Shown here one piece after another: positions 39,084 to 47,228 of a stretch of DNA of 64,000 nt. Both the position numbers and the translations under genes were made by a program. The stretch is from Candidatus Aenigmatarchaeota archaeon (lineage in GTDB: Archaea > Aenigmatarchaeota > Aenigmatarchaeia > GW2011-AR5): positions 1-64,000 of the forward strand of contig JACPAG010000004.1 in the NCBI GenBank assembly GCA_016180945.1, given 5' to 3'. Each line of letters starts with the position of its first letter. Within the stretch, counting starts at the first letter, position 1. The notes beneath the pieces are model-generated. The model was given only the letters and a program-made list of their open reading frames with translations. It made no database searches and was not told where the DNA came from.

Positions 39084-41678
39084 TTAACCGACTGCGCCTG
39101 CCATCTCCAGCTGTATCAGGCGGTTAAGCTCGACAGCGTATTCAAGAGGAAGCTCCTTGGTAAACGGCTCGATGAAGCCGGAGACAATCATCGTCATGGC
39201 TTCCTGCTCTGTCAGGCCGCGGGACATCAGATAGAATAACTGTTCATCGCTGATTTTTCCAACTGTCGCTTCATGGCCTACGCTCACGTTCTTCTCTTCT
39301 ATCTCCATGTACGGGACTGTGTCGGAAGCCGACTTTTCATCCAGTATAAGCGCATCGCAGCGCACATTGCTTTTGACGTTTGTTGCGCCCGGAGCCACTT
39401 TAAGCAGCCCTCTATAAGTCGTGCGGCCGCCGTCTTTGCTGACCGATTTTGACAGTATTGTAGAAGATGTATTCGGGGCTAAATGGACAGCTTTGCCGCC
39501 GGCATCCTGATGCTGGCCTTTTCCTGCGTAAGCAACGGATAAAATATCTGCACGAGCGCCGGGCTCAAGCAAAAATACGCTCGGATACTTCATCGTCAGC
39601 TTAGAGCCGATATTCCCGTCGATCCACTCCACGATTGCATCCTTGTAAGCATAAGCACGCTTTGTAACCAGATTATAAACATTGGCGGACCAGTTCTGTA
39701 TTGTCGTATATCTTAGTCGAGCCCCTTCCATGGCTATTAACTCGACAACAGCTGAGTGCAATGAATCTGTTGCGTAAACCGGGGCGGTACAACCTTCGAG
39801 ATAAGACACGCTTGAATTCTTGTCTGCAATTATCAGCGTCCTTTCAAACTGGCCCATGTTCTGGGCATTGATGCGGAAGTAAGCCTGCAGCGGCAAATCA
39901 ACTTTAACGCCAGGCGGGACGTAGATGAAGCTGTTATGAGCAATTATTCCGTTAGCAACGAAATTTGCATGTTTTTCAACTTGTATATCATAGACATCTT
40001 CAACTCCGATAAAACTTTTTTCTCTTATTGGCGCAAATCCGAGCCACTCGTTTGCCAGTGTGCTTAAGTTCTCTCCGGTAATGGTTGAATATTTATCAAA
40101 AGTAGACTTTTGCGAATTGATAAGTTTGCTTATCTTCTCTGGATTTCTTGTCGGAACAATTCTGAGGTTTCCGGTTATCCTACAGGAATAACTTGTTCCA
40201 CTGTAGATTTTTCTTTTTTCTCGTTTGAAAAATGCAGCCTGGCGGTTTCGCTTGAGTATTTTACCGCCTGAAAAAAGCCCGCAAGATATTGCTAGCATTT
40301 TGATATCTTCTACTAGCCCTTGATTGGACAGCTCAAACCTGATTATTTTCCCTTTATTTTCTATGCACCCGTCTGTGTCGAGAAGACCACCTAATAGGGC
40401 AAGACGCTGTGATAGCGGCAGGCCGAAGACCCATTGCGGAAGCCTCTTTGTTTTGGCTTTGCCAAAGAAATATATGTCTTTCAGCCACAATCCTAAAGCC
40501 TTGGAGTATATGGTAATACTATTTTCGTTTTGCGTGACAACCTTATATCCAAAAAGTTTCCTGATAATTTTAATAGCCTCTTCACGTACGGGGTCGACTT
40601 TTGGCAGTGCAAGATTTATCTGGCACATATGTGCAGTTGGAAAATAAGTACAGCCATCACCTAACCAGAGACCTAAAAACCACATGAGATTCTCATCCGT
40701 TTTTTCTGGTACCATGATAGTCTCGTGTTGTCTGTTTTTTATATAACGTTTGAGTTTTGGCAAAGATTTGCTCTTTCCATTGTCGGGTATTTTTTTGGCT
40801 ATGGCTATTATATCACCTTCGCGCAACTCGCCGAGCGGCTTCCAAATGGTGTGCCATCTCTTGCCATGCTCGTTTAATCTTTTTTCAGATTTTTGTGCGC
40901 AGAGAAACATATGATTTGCAGTAGCTCTTATCGCTCTCCCGCCGGCAAGAAGCTTATAAACTTCCTTTTTTCCAGAATAAATTTTAGCCACAACTTTGGC
41001 GGGCTCAATTTTTCCGGTATCACTCAAGGCATAAACGATGTCATCGCTTTCTATTTCTGATATTGGCTTTGCCCCAGGATTAGCAGTGAATATTAGACTG
41101 TCTGCTGTAAGACAGCCGCCGCTCCATACAGCGCTGTTTAATGCAGCGAACTTATTGTCCTCCGGCGGAACAACCGTGCTGAAGAATCTGCGGAATAGAT
41201 CTTCGTGCTTTTTCAATGCCTCGCCTGTATCAAGAAATATGACGCCCTGCTTTTCCAGGTCTTCGCGTATTTTGTGGTAGACAGTTTCGCTTTCATATTG
41301 CGCTCCGACGCCTGCTAAAAACTTCTTTTCGGCTTCAGGTATTCCCAATCTGTCAAATGTTTTCTTGATGTTTTCAGGCACATCTTCCCATTTTTTTTCA
41401 GTTTTTTCAGAAGGCTTCAGATAATAGATTATGTTGTTGAAATCTATCTCAGATAGATTTCCGCCCCAGCTTGGCATGGACTTCTTCAAAAATATCTCTA
41501 AAGAGCGCAAACGAAAGTCGAGCATCCATTTCGGTTCGTTCTTGACGCGGGAAATCTCTTCGACTACATCCCGGGACAACCCTTTTTTTGTCTTGTTCAG
41601 CGCAACGACTTGGTCACGGAATCCGTATTTCTGCGCATAGTCTGTGTTTACATTTGCGATATCTAAAAATCCGCTCAT
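39084..41678 (-). CDS. sufB: Fe-S assembly protein SufB with intein
   Basis: 864 residues; removal of a 394-residue intein (189-582) leaves a normal 470-residue SufB. Extein motifs: LPSWGG-like MPSWGGNLSEIDF, FAALNSAVWSGG before the intein, SFIYVPPGVKVDLPLQAYFR after it, and EATVGKISDEQLFYLMSRG near the C-terminus. GGTGGT lies six bases before the ATG. SufB is the cluster-assembly subunit of the SufBCD scaffold. The intein sits in the conserved VW(S)GG / S(F)IYVPPGV region. Confidence 0.93.
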   Translation of the reverse strand: MSGFLDIANVNTDYAQKYGFRDQVVALNKTKKGLSRDVVEEISRVKNEPKWMLDFRLRSLEIFLKKSMPSWGGNLSEIDFNNIIYYLKPSEKTEKKWEDVPENIKKTFDRLGIPEAEKKFLAGVGAQYESETVYHKIREDLEKQGVIFLDTGEALKKHEDLFRRFFSTVVPPEDNKFAALNSAVWSGGCLTADSLIFTANPGAKPISEIESDDIVYALSDTGKIEPAKVVAKIYSGKKEVYKLLAGGRAIRATANHMFLCAQKSEKRLNEHGKRWHTIWKPLGELREGDIIAIAKKIPDNGKSKSLPKLKRYIKNRQHETIMVPEKTDENLMWFLGLWLGDGCTYFPTAHMCQINLALPKVDPVREEAIKIIRKLFGYKVVTQNENSITIYSKALGLWLKDIYFFGKAKTKRLPQWVFGLPLSQRLALLGGLLDTDGCIENKGKIIRFELSNQGLVEDIKMLAISCGLFSGGKILKRNRQAAFFKREKRKIYSGTSYSCRITGNLRIVPTRNPEKISKLINSQKSTFDKYSTITGENLSTLANEWLGFAPIREKSFIGVEDVYDIQVEKHANFVANGIIAHNSFIYVPPGVKVDLPLQAYFRINAQNMGQFERTLIIADKNSSVSYLEGCTAPVYATDSLHSAVVELIAMEGARLRYTTIQNWSANVYNLVTKRAYAYKDAIVEWIDGNIGSKLTMKYPSVFLLEPGARADILSVAYAGKGQHQDAGGKAVHLAPNTSSTILSKSVSKDGGRTTYRGLLKVAPGATNVKSNVRCDALILDEKSASDTVPYMEIEEKNVSVGHEATVGKISDEQLFYLMSRGLTEQEAMTMIVSGFIEPFTKELPLEYAVELNRLIQLEMAGAVG
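39933..41114 (-). other. SufB intein with LAGLIDADG homing endonuclease
   Basis: 394 residues. It starts with Cys in CLTADSLIFTANPGAKPISE (block A) and has the block B ATANHMFLC. Two LAGLIDADG motifs follow at LWFLGLWLGDG-type (about 146-154) and ALLGGLLDTDGCIENKGK (about 239-256). Block F is VEDVYDIQVEKHANFVAN and the end is GIIAHN, followed by the +1 Ser of the extein. All splice residues (Cys1, block B His, penultimate His, terminal Asn, Ser+1) are present, so splicing is expected, and the endonuclease looks intact. Confidence 0.93.
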
Positions 41679-41694
41679 TCGATTACCACCATTT

Positions 41695-42447
41695 CTACGA
41701 TGAAACAGTCATTTCCTTGATGATATTTTCATAACCTTTTTCATCGAGCTGCATTGCAAGAGAGCTGTCGCCGGACTTCACTATGCGGCCGTCCACCAAA
41801 ATGTGGACGAAATGCGGGGTGATGTACTTCAGCATGCGGTTATAATGGGTTATAAGCAGCAATCCCGTTTCAGGGCCGGCTAAAGAGCTGATGCCTTCGG
41901 AAACGGTCTTTAATGCGTCTATATCCAGTCCCGAGTCCGTTTCGTCCAGTATCGCAATCTTCGGGTTCAGCAATGCCATCTGAAGAATTTCACTTTTTTT
42001 CTTCTCGCCTCCAGAAAAGCCTTCGTTCAAGTAGCGCTTCGCGAAAGACTCGTCAACTTTCAGCACCTCCATCTTTTGCTTTACGATTTGGCGGAATTCT
42101 GGTATGGTTTTAGGAGCGCCGTTAAGGGCGTTCATCGCCATCCTGAAAAAATTCATCATGCTGACGCCTGGAACTTCAGCCGGGTACTGGAACGAAAGGA
42201 AAAGTCCTTTCTTGGCGCGCTTGTCGACTGGCAAGTTAATTATGCTTTCGCCGTCGATAAGGATGTCGCCGCTGTCTATGTTATAGTTCGGATGACCCAT
42301 TATCGCTTGCGCAAGCGTGCTCTTGCCGGAGCCGTTGGGCCCCATCAGCGCGTGTATCTCGCCCTGATTTATCGTCAGGTTGAGCCCTTTGACAATCTGC
42401 TTTCCCTTCACGCTGACATGCAGGTCTTTTATCTGTAATTTTGTCAT
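41695..42447 (-). CDS. sufC: Fe-S assembly ATPase SufC
   Basis: 250 residues from the ATG at 42447. ABC motifs: Walker A ALMGPNGSGKSTLAQ (about 33-47), Q-loop FLSFQYPAEVPGV, signature NEGFSGGEKKKSEILQ (about 142) and Walker B KIAILDETDSGLDIDALK (about 164). The SufC-specific FSGGEKKK and DSGLDIDALK are clear. Energises SufBD. Starts six bases after the PadR-like gene. Confidence 0.93.
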   Translation of the reverse strand: MTKLQIKDLHVSVKGKQIVKGLNLTINQGEIHALMGPNGSGKSTLAQAIMGHPNYNIDSGDILIDGESIINLPVDKRAKKGLFLSFQYPAEVPGVSMMNFFRMAMNALNGAPKTIPEFRQIVKQKMEVLKVDESFAKRYLNEGFSGGEKKKSEILQMALLNPKIAILDETDSGLDIDALKTVSEGISSLAGPETGLLLITHYNRMLKYITPHFVHILVDGRIVKSGDSSLAMQLDEKGYENIIKEMTVSS

Positions 42448-42452
42448 AAGTA

Positions 42453-42893
42453 TCACATCTCCTCTCCTTTACCAATTTCTTTTACAAAATCACGGTGCAC
42501 GCATTTGCCGCATACGAAGTCATGGAATATGCCAAAGAACGTTCTTGTAAAATCAGTGCAGGCGTCGTTCATCGTTTTCTTGCCCTTATCTGTGATTGTG
42601 TAAACGATTTTTCTTTCCTGATTGTGCCTTTTAATGAGACCTAAATCCACCAGTCTCTGAAGAGTCGGGTATAACGTGCCCTGCGTCACTTTCGTGGTCT
42701 TCAGTATTTGCATCTGCTTCATTATATCATAACCATGCGACGGCTTCCGGTTAAGAACCCAGAGAACCTGCATCTGCAATAACCCCAGCTCTATTTCGCC
42801 TATTATTCTGGATTTTCCGAAAATCTCTTCCGACGTTGGAGGCAGAAACTGAAGACTGCTGTGTATGTGTCCACTATGTTTGTCTACCGACAT
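42453..42893 (-). CDS. PadR-like winged-helix regulator of SUF operon
   Basis: 146 residues from the ATG at 42893 (MSVDKHSGHIHSS); the TATA box places it as a leaderless start. The winged helix IELGLLQMQVLWVLNRKPSH, GYDIMKQMQILKTTKVTQGT, LYPTLQRLVDLGLIKR is PadR type. The C-terminal region has NDACTDF and DFVCGKCVHRDF (Cys x3 with His), able to bind a metal or Fe-S cluster. As the first gene of the SUF operon, it is a good candidate for an Fe-S- or iron-responsive repressor. Similar archaeal regulators (SufR-like) are known in principle; this family link is inference. Confidence 0.82.
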   Translation of the reverse strand: MSVDKHSGHIHSSLQFLPPTSEEIFGKSRIIGEIELGLLQMQVLWVLNRKPSHGYDIMKQMQILKTTKVTQGTLYPTLQRLVDLGLIKRHNQERKIVYTITDKGKKTMNDACTDFTRTFFGIFHDFVCGKCVHRDFVKEIGKGEEM

Positions 42894-42913
42894 ATCTATA
42901 CACATACACAAAA

Positions 42914-42926
42914 GGATATTTAAGCG
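42914..42926 (-). promoter_or_regulatory. TATA box of SUF operon
   Basis: On the minus strand CGCTTAAATATCC lies 21-33 bases upstream of the ATG at 42893, the spacing expected for a leaderless archaeal transcript. It is the only good promoter before the operon PadR-like-sufCBD-x-sufS. Confidence 0.65.
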
Positions 42927-43077
42927 TTATAGAACGGTTTTGCAAACGTCGTTTAGCCAAGTTATGTTGGCCTGCACTTGCCTTCACTACGCTCGGTCGC
43001 ATAACACCGATTATATGACATCGGGTTTAGGGGATTATCTTCTTCACATCAGATTATAAATTCCGCCTTCCATAATT

Positions 43078-43716
43078 ATGCATATGATTTTCAAAAGGGA
43101 CAAATTCCTGACACTGTCAGGATTCTTCGGGCCTATCATATTTGCCGCAGTAATCCTGATTGCGGGTTTTCTATCCCCGAACTATGACCATGCGAACCAG
43201 GTTATAAGCGACCTGGGTGCTGTTGGCAGCCCTGTCAAAGATTTCATGAACATTTTCGGATTCATGCTGTTCGGAATCCTTATTATGGCGTTCTCAGTCG
43301 GCGTTTATAAAATAAGGGGTAGTCTCTTGGGAAAGGCGATAGCAGCTCTCTTTATGCTGGGCGGTCTTGCAATGTTCTTGATAGGAGTTTTCCCAAGCGA
43401 TGCAGTTTGCCGGGAAGGCCCCTGCCCACAACCGAGCCTCACAGGGGAGATGCATAACATTTCTACTATCGGCACATTTTTGCTTTTGTTTCCGGCATTC
43501 GTCCTGCTTGTAATTGATACGCGGAATGAAAAATCCATGAGATATTATTTTATAGTTGCAGGCATATTGGGAGCCATAATCGCATTTTCCGCCCATGCAT
43601 GGCTTACGGCTGCTGATGGCACGCTAATCGGCGTGAAGCAAAGAATTACACTGGGGGCATTTTCTTTGCTGCTGATGTACACTTCTGCAAAGCTTTACCG
43701 GCTCAAAGCAAGGTGA
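43078..43716 (+). CDS. DUF998-type membrane protein
   Basis: 212 residues with six membrane helices. The N-terminal FFGPIIFAAVILIAGFLSPN, YDHANQVISDLGA and the GEMHNISTIGTF loop are characteristic of DUF998 (COG3371) proteins. Function of the family is unknown. TATA-like gattataaattcc about 25 bases before the ATG suggests a leaderless transcript. Confidence 0.85.
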   Translation: MHMIFKRDKFLTLSGFFGPIIFAAVILIAGFLSPNYDHANQVISDLGAVGSPVKDFMNIFGFMLFGILIMAFSVGVYKIRGSLLGKAIAALFMLGGLAMFLIGVFPSDAVCREGPCPQPSLTGEMHNISTIGTFLLLFPAFVLLVIDTRNEKSMRYYFIVAGILGAIIAFSAHAWLTAADGTLIGVKQRITLGAFSLLLMYTSAKLYRLKAR

Positions 43717-44056
43717 GAACTAATGGTGACCTGCCACAGACCTGATGGATAAGATGGGCTATCAATTGAGTGGCAGTCGGGCTTTCTTTATCCTTTCTCC
43801 TATTTCTTTCATCATTGATGAATTATAGTGGACCAAGTAAAGAATCCGGTATTATATCTTGCTCCACTATATGTGACCAACTTGTGTAATACAACAAAGA
43901 ACTCCGTTCTTTCTGTACAGCAAGAGCAAAGCTCTTGCTCGTATCCAGAATATTAAGTTGATCAGCTATAAGAGAAATTTCAAGACCATAGTGCGTTTCC
44001 CTAAATCACGCGGTCCAAAGCTTTTAGCAAGATTAGAGGTAAAAGTAAGCATACGT
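43717..44056. other. Intergenic region without a supported gene
   Basis: 340 bases between the DUF998 gene and the Rieske gene. I see no credible reading frame. The stretch 43822-43973 is a repeat shared with 61403-61500 and contains a double-hairpin module; the rest shows no recognisable signal. Confidence 0.7.
43822..43973. repeat. Repeat copy A with inserted double-hairpin module
   Basis: Bases 43822-43889 and 43943-43973 match, nearly without change, the reverse complement of 61403-61500. Between them lies an extra module (43890-43942, about 53 bases against one base in the partner). It consists of two hairpins, 43896-43902 with 43906-43912 and 43920-43927 with 43931-43938. The outer stem gaccaactt/aagttgatc closes around the module. 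The first part of the repeat is itself a stem (tatagtgga/tccactata). Confidence 0.92.
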
Positions 44057-44359
44057 TCATGCGTCAACAAGAACATCATTGCCTTCCACTTTCACGGCAT
44101 ACGACTGGACTTTCATCGTCGGGATGGTCAAGCACTGGCCGTTTGTCACGTCGAATCTCCAGCCGTGCAAGGGGCAGGTCACGGCATTGCCATCTAAAAA
44201 GCCGTCGCCAAGCGGGCCGCCGCGATGCAGGCAGGTGTTGTCTATGGCATGAATATTGCCGCCCACTTTGAACAGGGCTATCGCTTTACCGTTGGCTTCC
44301 ACTATTTTTCCGGAGCCTTCGGCAACATCATTTATGTCAGCGACTCTTACAAAAGTCAT
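44057..44359 (-). CDS. Rieske-type 2Fe-2S ferredoxin
   Basis: 100 residues from the ATG at 44359. The cluster motifs CLHRGGPLGDGFLDG (C-x-H, about 41-43) and VTCPLHGWRFDV (C-x2-H, about 60-63) are complete. Stand-alone small Rieske ferredoxins deliver electrons to oxygenases or reductases. Downstream of the DUF1858-HesB gene and probably co-transcribed. Confidence 0.9.
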   Translation of the reverse strand: MTFVRVADINDVAEGSGKIVEANGKAIALFKVGGNIHAIDNTCLHRGGPLGDGFLDGNAVTCPLHGWRFDVTNGQCLTIPTMKVQSYAVKVEGNDVLVDA

Positions 44360-44387
44360 GTTCACGCCTCTTATAGCAGAAAAAATT

Positions 44388-44960
44388 TTAATGGAAAGAT
44401 TTCCCGCAGCCGCACGACGCCTTTGCGTTGGGGTTGTCGAACTTGAAGCCCGCCCCCTGCAGCGTTTCCACGTAATCGACTTTCATTCCGCCCAGCAATT
44501 TCTGGCTGTTCTTATCAACAAATATTTTGACTCCGCTGAAATCAAGCGTGTCGTCGTCATTTGCCGGTTTCTTTTCAAAGTCCATGCTGTACATGTAGCC
44601 GGAACATCCGCCCGGAATCACTTGTATACGGATTCCGTAATCCTTCCTGTTCTGCTGCTCCAGCACAGAGCGAAGCTTGTTTACAGCAGCGGTTGTAAGC
44701 GACAACGGCTTTTCCTCTTGGGCAACAGGCAGCGAGCCGTTTTTCCGTATCGCCTCGTTGATGGCATTGACAAGCGCCGCGATTTGCTCTTCCGGCAGCC
44801 CATGGCCTCTTATTCCGTTTTCCAGGCTTTCGAACAGATTAACGTGACAGCCGGTGCAGTGCAGCCCGTAAGACGCCATGACGTCAGCCGCGTAAGGGTA
44901 CTTTTCTATGATTTCGCCCATCGTCATCTCTTTTGTTACAAGTTGTGAAGTCTGTTCCAT
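44388..44960 (-). CDS. DUF1858-HesB/IscA fusion, A-type Fe-S carrier
   Basis: 190 residues from the ATG at 44960 (GGCGAT upstream). The N-terminal DUF1858 domain (about 8-65) has EKYPYAADVMASYGLHCTGC with the conserved Cys pair. The C-terminal HesB domain (about 85-190) has VIPGGCSGYMYSMDFE and the end CGCGKSFH, giving the three A-type Cys. IscA/ErpA proteins carry clusters to targets; fusion to DUF1858, a domain also found with hybrid-cluster and ScdA-type proteins, suggests a nitrosative or oxidative stress function. Confidence 0.88.
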   Translation of the reverse strand: MEQTSQLVTKEMTMGEIIEKYPYAADVMASYGLHCTGCHVNLFESLENGIRGHGLPEEQIAALVNAINEAIRKNGSLPVAQEEKPLSLTTAAVNKLRSVLEQQNRKDYGIRIQVIPGGCSGYMYSMDFEKKPANDDDTLDFSGVKIFVDKNSQKLLGGMKVDYVETLQGAGFKFDNPNAKASCGCGKSFH

Positions 44961-45068
44961 AATATCGCCTTTCAATTTGCTACTATAACTATTGATACTA
45001 CCTTTTGTTAAATATAATGTTACAGATGAGTTTAAATGACTTTCCGTACAGTTTTTGAATATAACTTT

Positions 45069-45689
45069 CTAGCGTTTTATCGATTTATACAAAAGCGCGA
45101 CGGCTGCGCCGAATACGAAACCACCCACGTGCGCCCAGAAGGCGATTCCACTTCCACGGCCTACCAAGCTTACAGTACCTAAAATCAGCTGGAGAACAAA
45201 CCAGAATCCTATCATCGCGGCCGCTGGCACCGTTCCTGAGTAATAGTATGACGCAACGTGAACGCGGACATGCGGATAAAAGACGAGATAAGCGCCGAGA
45301 ACGCCGGATATCGCGCCGGACGCGCCCAGCGTAGGCACGAGGGATTTCGGGTCAGTCAGCCAGTGGACGAACGTGGCTGCCAAGCCGGAAAGCAGATAGA
45401 ACATGATGTATTTGATTTTTCCAAGGCGGTCTTCGACATTGTCGCCGAACAGAAACAAATACCACATGTTGCCAAATATATGGTCGAATCCGCCGTGCAA
45501 AAACATGGCTGTAAGAATTGTTATTGGCACTATCGCGCCCGGCACGAACGCATACTTTTCTATAAACCCGCTAAAATCTGTCAGGCTAAGAAAAAAGACG
45601 GCAACGTTTATCGCGATGAGCGCATACGTTATAACAGGTCTTGATTTCGAAATATTCTCGTCCTTGTAAGGAAAGAACTGGCCTTTCAT
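45069..45689 (-). CDS. Rhomboid-family intramembrane serine protease
   Basis: 206 residues, six helices. FLHGGFDHIFGNMWYLFLFG (oxyanion region), the nucleophile in TLGASGAISGVLGAY (Ser about 122) and the His in AHVGGFVFGAAVA (about 184) form the rhomboid catalytic dyad. The starting motif KDENISKSRPVITYALIAIN is typical. Cleaves membrane-anchored substrates; target unknown. Confidence 0.92.
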   Translation of the reverse strand: MKGQFFPYKDENISKSRPVITYALIAINVAVFFLSLTDFSGFIEKYAFVPGAIVPITILTAMFLHGGFDHIFGNMWYLFLFGDNVEDRLGKIKYIMFYLLSGLAATFVHWLTDPKSLVPTLGASGAISGVLGAYLVFYPHVRVHVASYYYSGTVPAAAMIGFWFVLQLILGTVSLVGRGSGIAFWAHVGGFVFGAAVALLYKSIKR

Positions 45690-45793
45690 GGGGCAGTTTT
45701 ATTTTGTGCGCTTTTATTGTTAATTTATAAGTAAAAAATTCAGGATAGAAATCAAAAGAAGGAATTAAAAATAAAATAAAAAATATTACGAAT

Positions 45794-45964
45794 TTACAAA
45801 TCTCCCGGTCTTACGGTTTTTCTGTCGTTGCTCTTTGCGCGGCTTACAGCATTGTTTACAATCTCTTCAACCTTCTTATCGAGGGCATCGCAGAAGTCCC
45901 CCGCGCAGTTCATTTCGCTCTTCTTTATTACTTCCTTCACCTGTGAAGCAACTGTCAAAGCCAT
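45794..45964 (-). CDS. Short histone-fold-like protein (56 aa)
   Basis: AAAGGAGGT lies eight bases before the ATG. MALTVASQVKEVIKKSEMNC starts a helix; a long helix ALDKKVEEIVNNAVSRAKSN follows, then the short DRKTVRPGDL, the loop motif that closes archaeal histone folds (R-K-T-V-x-x-x-D/L). The third helix is truncated, as in other miniature histone-like proteins of DPANN genomes. Probably dimerises; DNA binding is an inference. Two Cys (NCAGDFC) in the inter-helix loop are unusual. Confidence 0.7.
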   Translation of the reverse strand: MALTVASQVKEVIKKSEMNCAGDFCDALDKKVEEIVNNAVSRAKSNDRKTVRPGDL

Positions 45965-46074
45965 GTTCTCTACCTCCTTTAGTTGTTTATCTAAGCTGTT
46001 AGTATTAGAAAACAGCCAGAGTTAATTTTGCATAGTATTCTGCGATGAATATTTAAACGTGTTTTATAGAATTT

Positions 46075-46338
46075 TTATTCCTCTTCCTCCTCTTCCTGTT
46101 CGTCGAGAAGCTCCTCTTCGAGTTCTTCTTCTGATTCTGTTACCAGCTCCGGCTCGCTTTCTGTCCGCATCGTAACAGACAAGCCGCCCTTGTTGTTCTT
46201 GCTGACAGAGTAGACTGTTCCGCAGTCAGGGCATGTGACAGGACGCGGCTTTTGTTCAGCGACCTCTACGCTTATGCGCCTGTTGCATTCCACGCAGCGG
46301 AATTTGTTGTTTTCAACATCGAATTGTTCGCGCTCCAT
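46075..46338 (-). CDS. Zinc-ribbon protein with acidic tail (87 aa)
   Basis: Cys pairs CVEC (about 15-18) and CPDC (about 36-39) form a zinc ribbon of rubredoxin-like type, followed by a short strand and a tail of about 28 residues almost entirely Glu/Asp/Leu (EEELEEELLDEQEEEEEE). Such ribbon-plus-acidic-tail proteins can act in transcription or translation. No specific family recognised. Confidence 0.78.
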   Translation of the reverse strand: MEREQFDVENNKFRCVECNRRISVEVAEQKPRPVTCPDCGTVYSVSKNNKGGLSVTMRTESEPELVTESEEELEEELLDEQEEEEEE

Positions 46339-46567
46339 TCTCCCCTAACCTCCGGTTAGTCGAGTGCCATTCTATAATTTTTGGTCATTTCGTTCCTATT
46401 CCCCCGAATAATTTTAGCTTCTCACTTTATGAAGTAGTTTCAATGTTAAGCTTTTATAGCAATACGTGGAAATAAAGAAGATATTATTTTCTTGTTTCAC
46501 TATAAAGTTAAGATAACGGAAAACAAAATAAGGATTAAAAAAATAAAGAATTCTTAAAATCGTGAAC

Positions 46568-46717
46568 TTATTTTCCTGCCAGTTTCTTTGACTTGACAAA
46601 TACCCAGATCTTCTTTGTCATCTCGCTCGGCGCCAAGTCTTTCGAACCGAAAACTTCTTCGAGAGTCTCTTTTCTTCCCTTGAAGGAAATTTTATATCCA
46701 CCAAATGGTTTTCCCAT
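46568..46717 (-). CDS. Small SWIB-like protein (49 aa)
   Basis: MGKPFGGYKISFKGRKETLE begins the protein. The stretch EVFGSKDLAPSEMTKKIWVF followed by VKSKKL resembles the core of SWIB/MDM2 domains (L-x-x-x-E-x-x-K-x-x-W-x-Y/F-x-x-x-x-x-L). GGGGTG lies five bases before the ATG. SWIB domains are rare in prokaryotes; this miniature may bind DNA or a protein partner. The family call is tentative. Confidence 0.6.
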   Translation of the reverse strand: MGKPFGGYKISFKGRKETLEEVFGSKDLAPSEMTKKIWVFVKSKKLAGK

Positions 46718-46780
46718 CAAAACACCCCAGTATCTATTGGTTTCAGCATATTTAAATCATTTGCGAATTTAATATCTACA

Positions 46781-47059
46781 ATGGAGACACCGAGGTATTT
46801 TTTGTTTACGCTGGCCCTCTATGCGCTGAGTTTTATCTTGAGCTTTGTTTATTTCCTCATTCCGTCCATTCAGGCGGGCCTCTTTGCTTATGCAGAATTC
46901 TACCTGATAACAGCCCTGATGTTTTTGCCCATGGCGTTTATAGCCGTTTACCGGCTGAATCTCGCGAAGGGGCATGAAACGCTTCTCAGGCTTTTGACCA
47001 CGATATTGACGGCCTCTTTAAGCTTTGTATTGCTATTCATAATATTACCGCTGGTTTGA
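46781..47059 (+). CDS. Small three-helix membrane protein
   Basis: 92 residues with hydrophobic segments at about 5-26, 34-53 and 68-91. TATA-like catatttaaatc about 30 bases before the ATG gives a leaderless start. No family recognised. It is followed directly by the largest hairpin element. Confidence 0.65.
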   Translation: METPRYFLFTLALYALSFILSFVYFLIPSIQAGLFAYAEFYLITALMFLPMAFIAVYRLNLAKGHETLLRLLTTILTASLSFVLLFIILPLV

Positions 47060-47069
47060 TTATACTTAT

Positions 47070-47210
47070 GATGGTCGGTGTAGACCTATACGTCTGTTGA
47101 CGTCTTCAGAAAGCAAAGCTTTCTGAGACCCCGCAGAACTCTGTTCTGCAAGGTATAGGTCAGCTAGCTAGGAGTATCGTGAAAACACGATACCCCTCAC
47201 ACCGACCATC
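47070..47210. repeat. Large multi-arm nested-hairpin element
   Basis: A 12-bp outermost stem (47070-47081 with 47199-47210) encloses a 9-bp stem (47083-47091 with 47153-47161) that itself holds two hairpins (47107-47114 with 47118-47125; 47133-47139 with 47143-47149). A separate 8-bp hairpin (47174-47181 with 47186-47193, loop aaaa) completes the branch set. All stems are perfect. It fills the space before the HIT gene and ends 18 bases before its ATG. No reading frame. Confidence 0.92.
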
Positions 47211-47228
47211 ATTGATGTTAGTGATCAT

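Noticed and set aside
46414..46599. 61-codon minus frame rich in Phe/Tyr/Ile in the AT-rich gap
   Set aside because: Composition follows local AT content, there is no ribosome site, and it overlaps the end of the SWIB-like gene.
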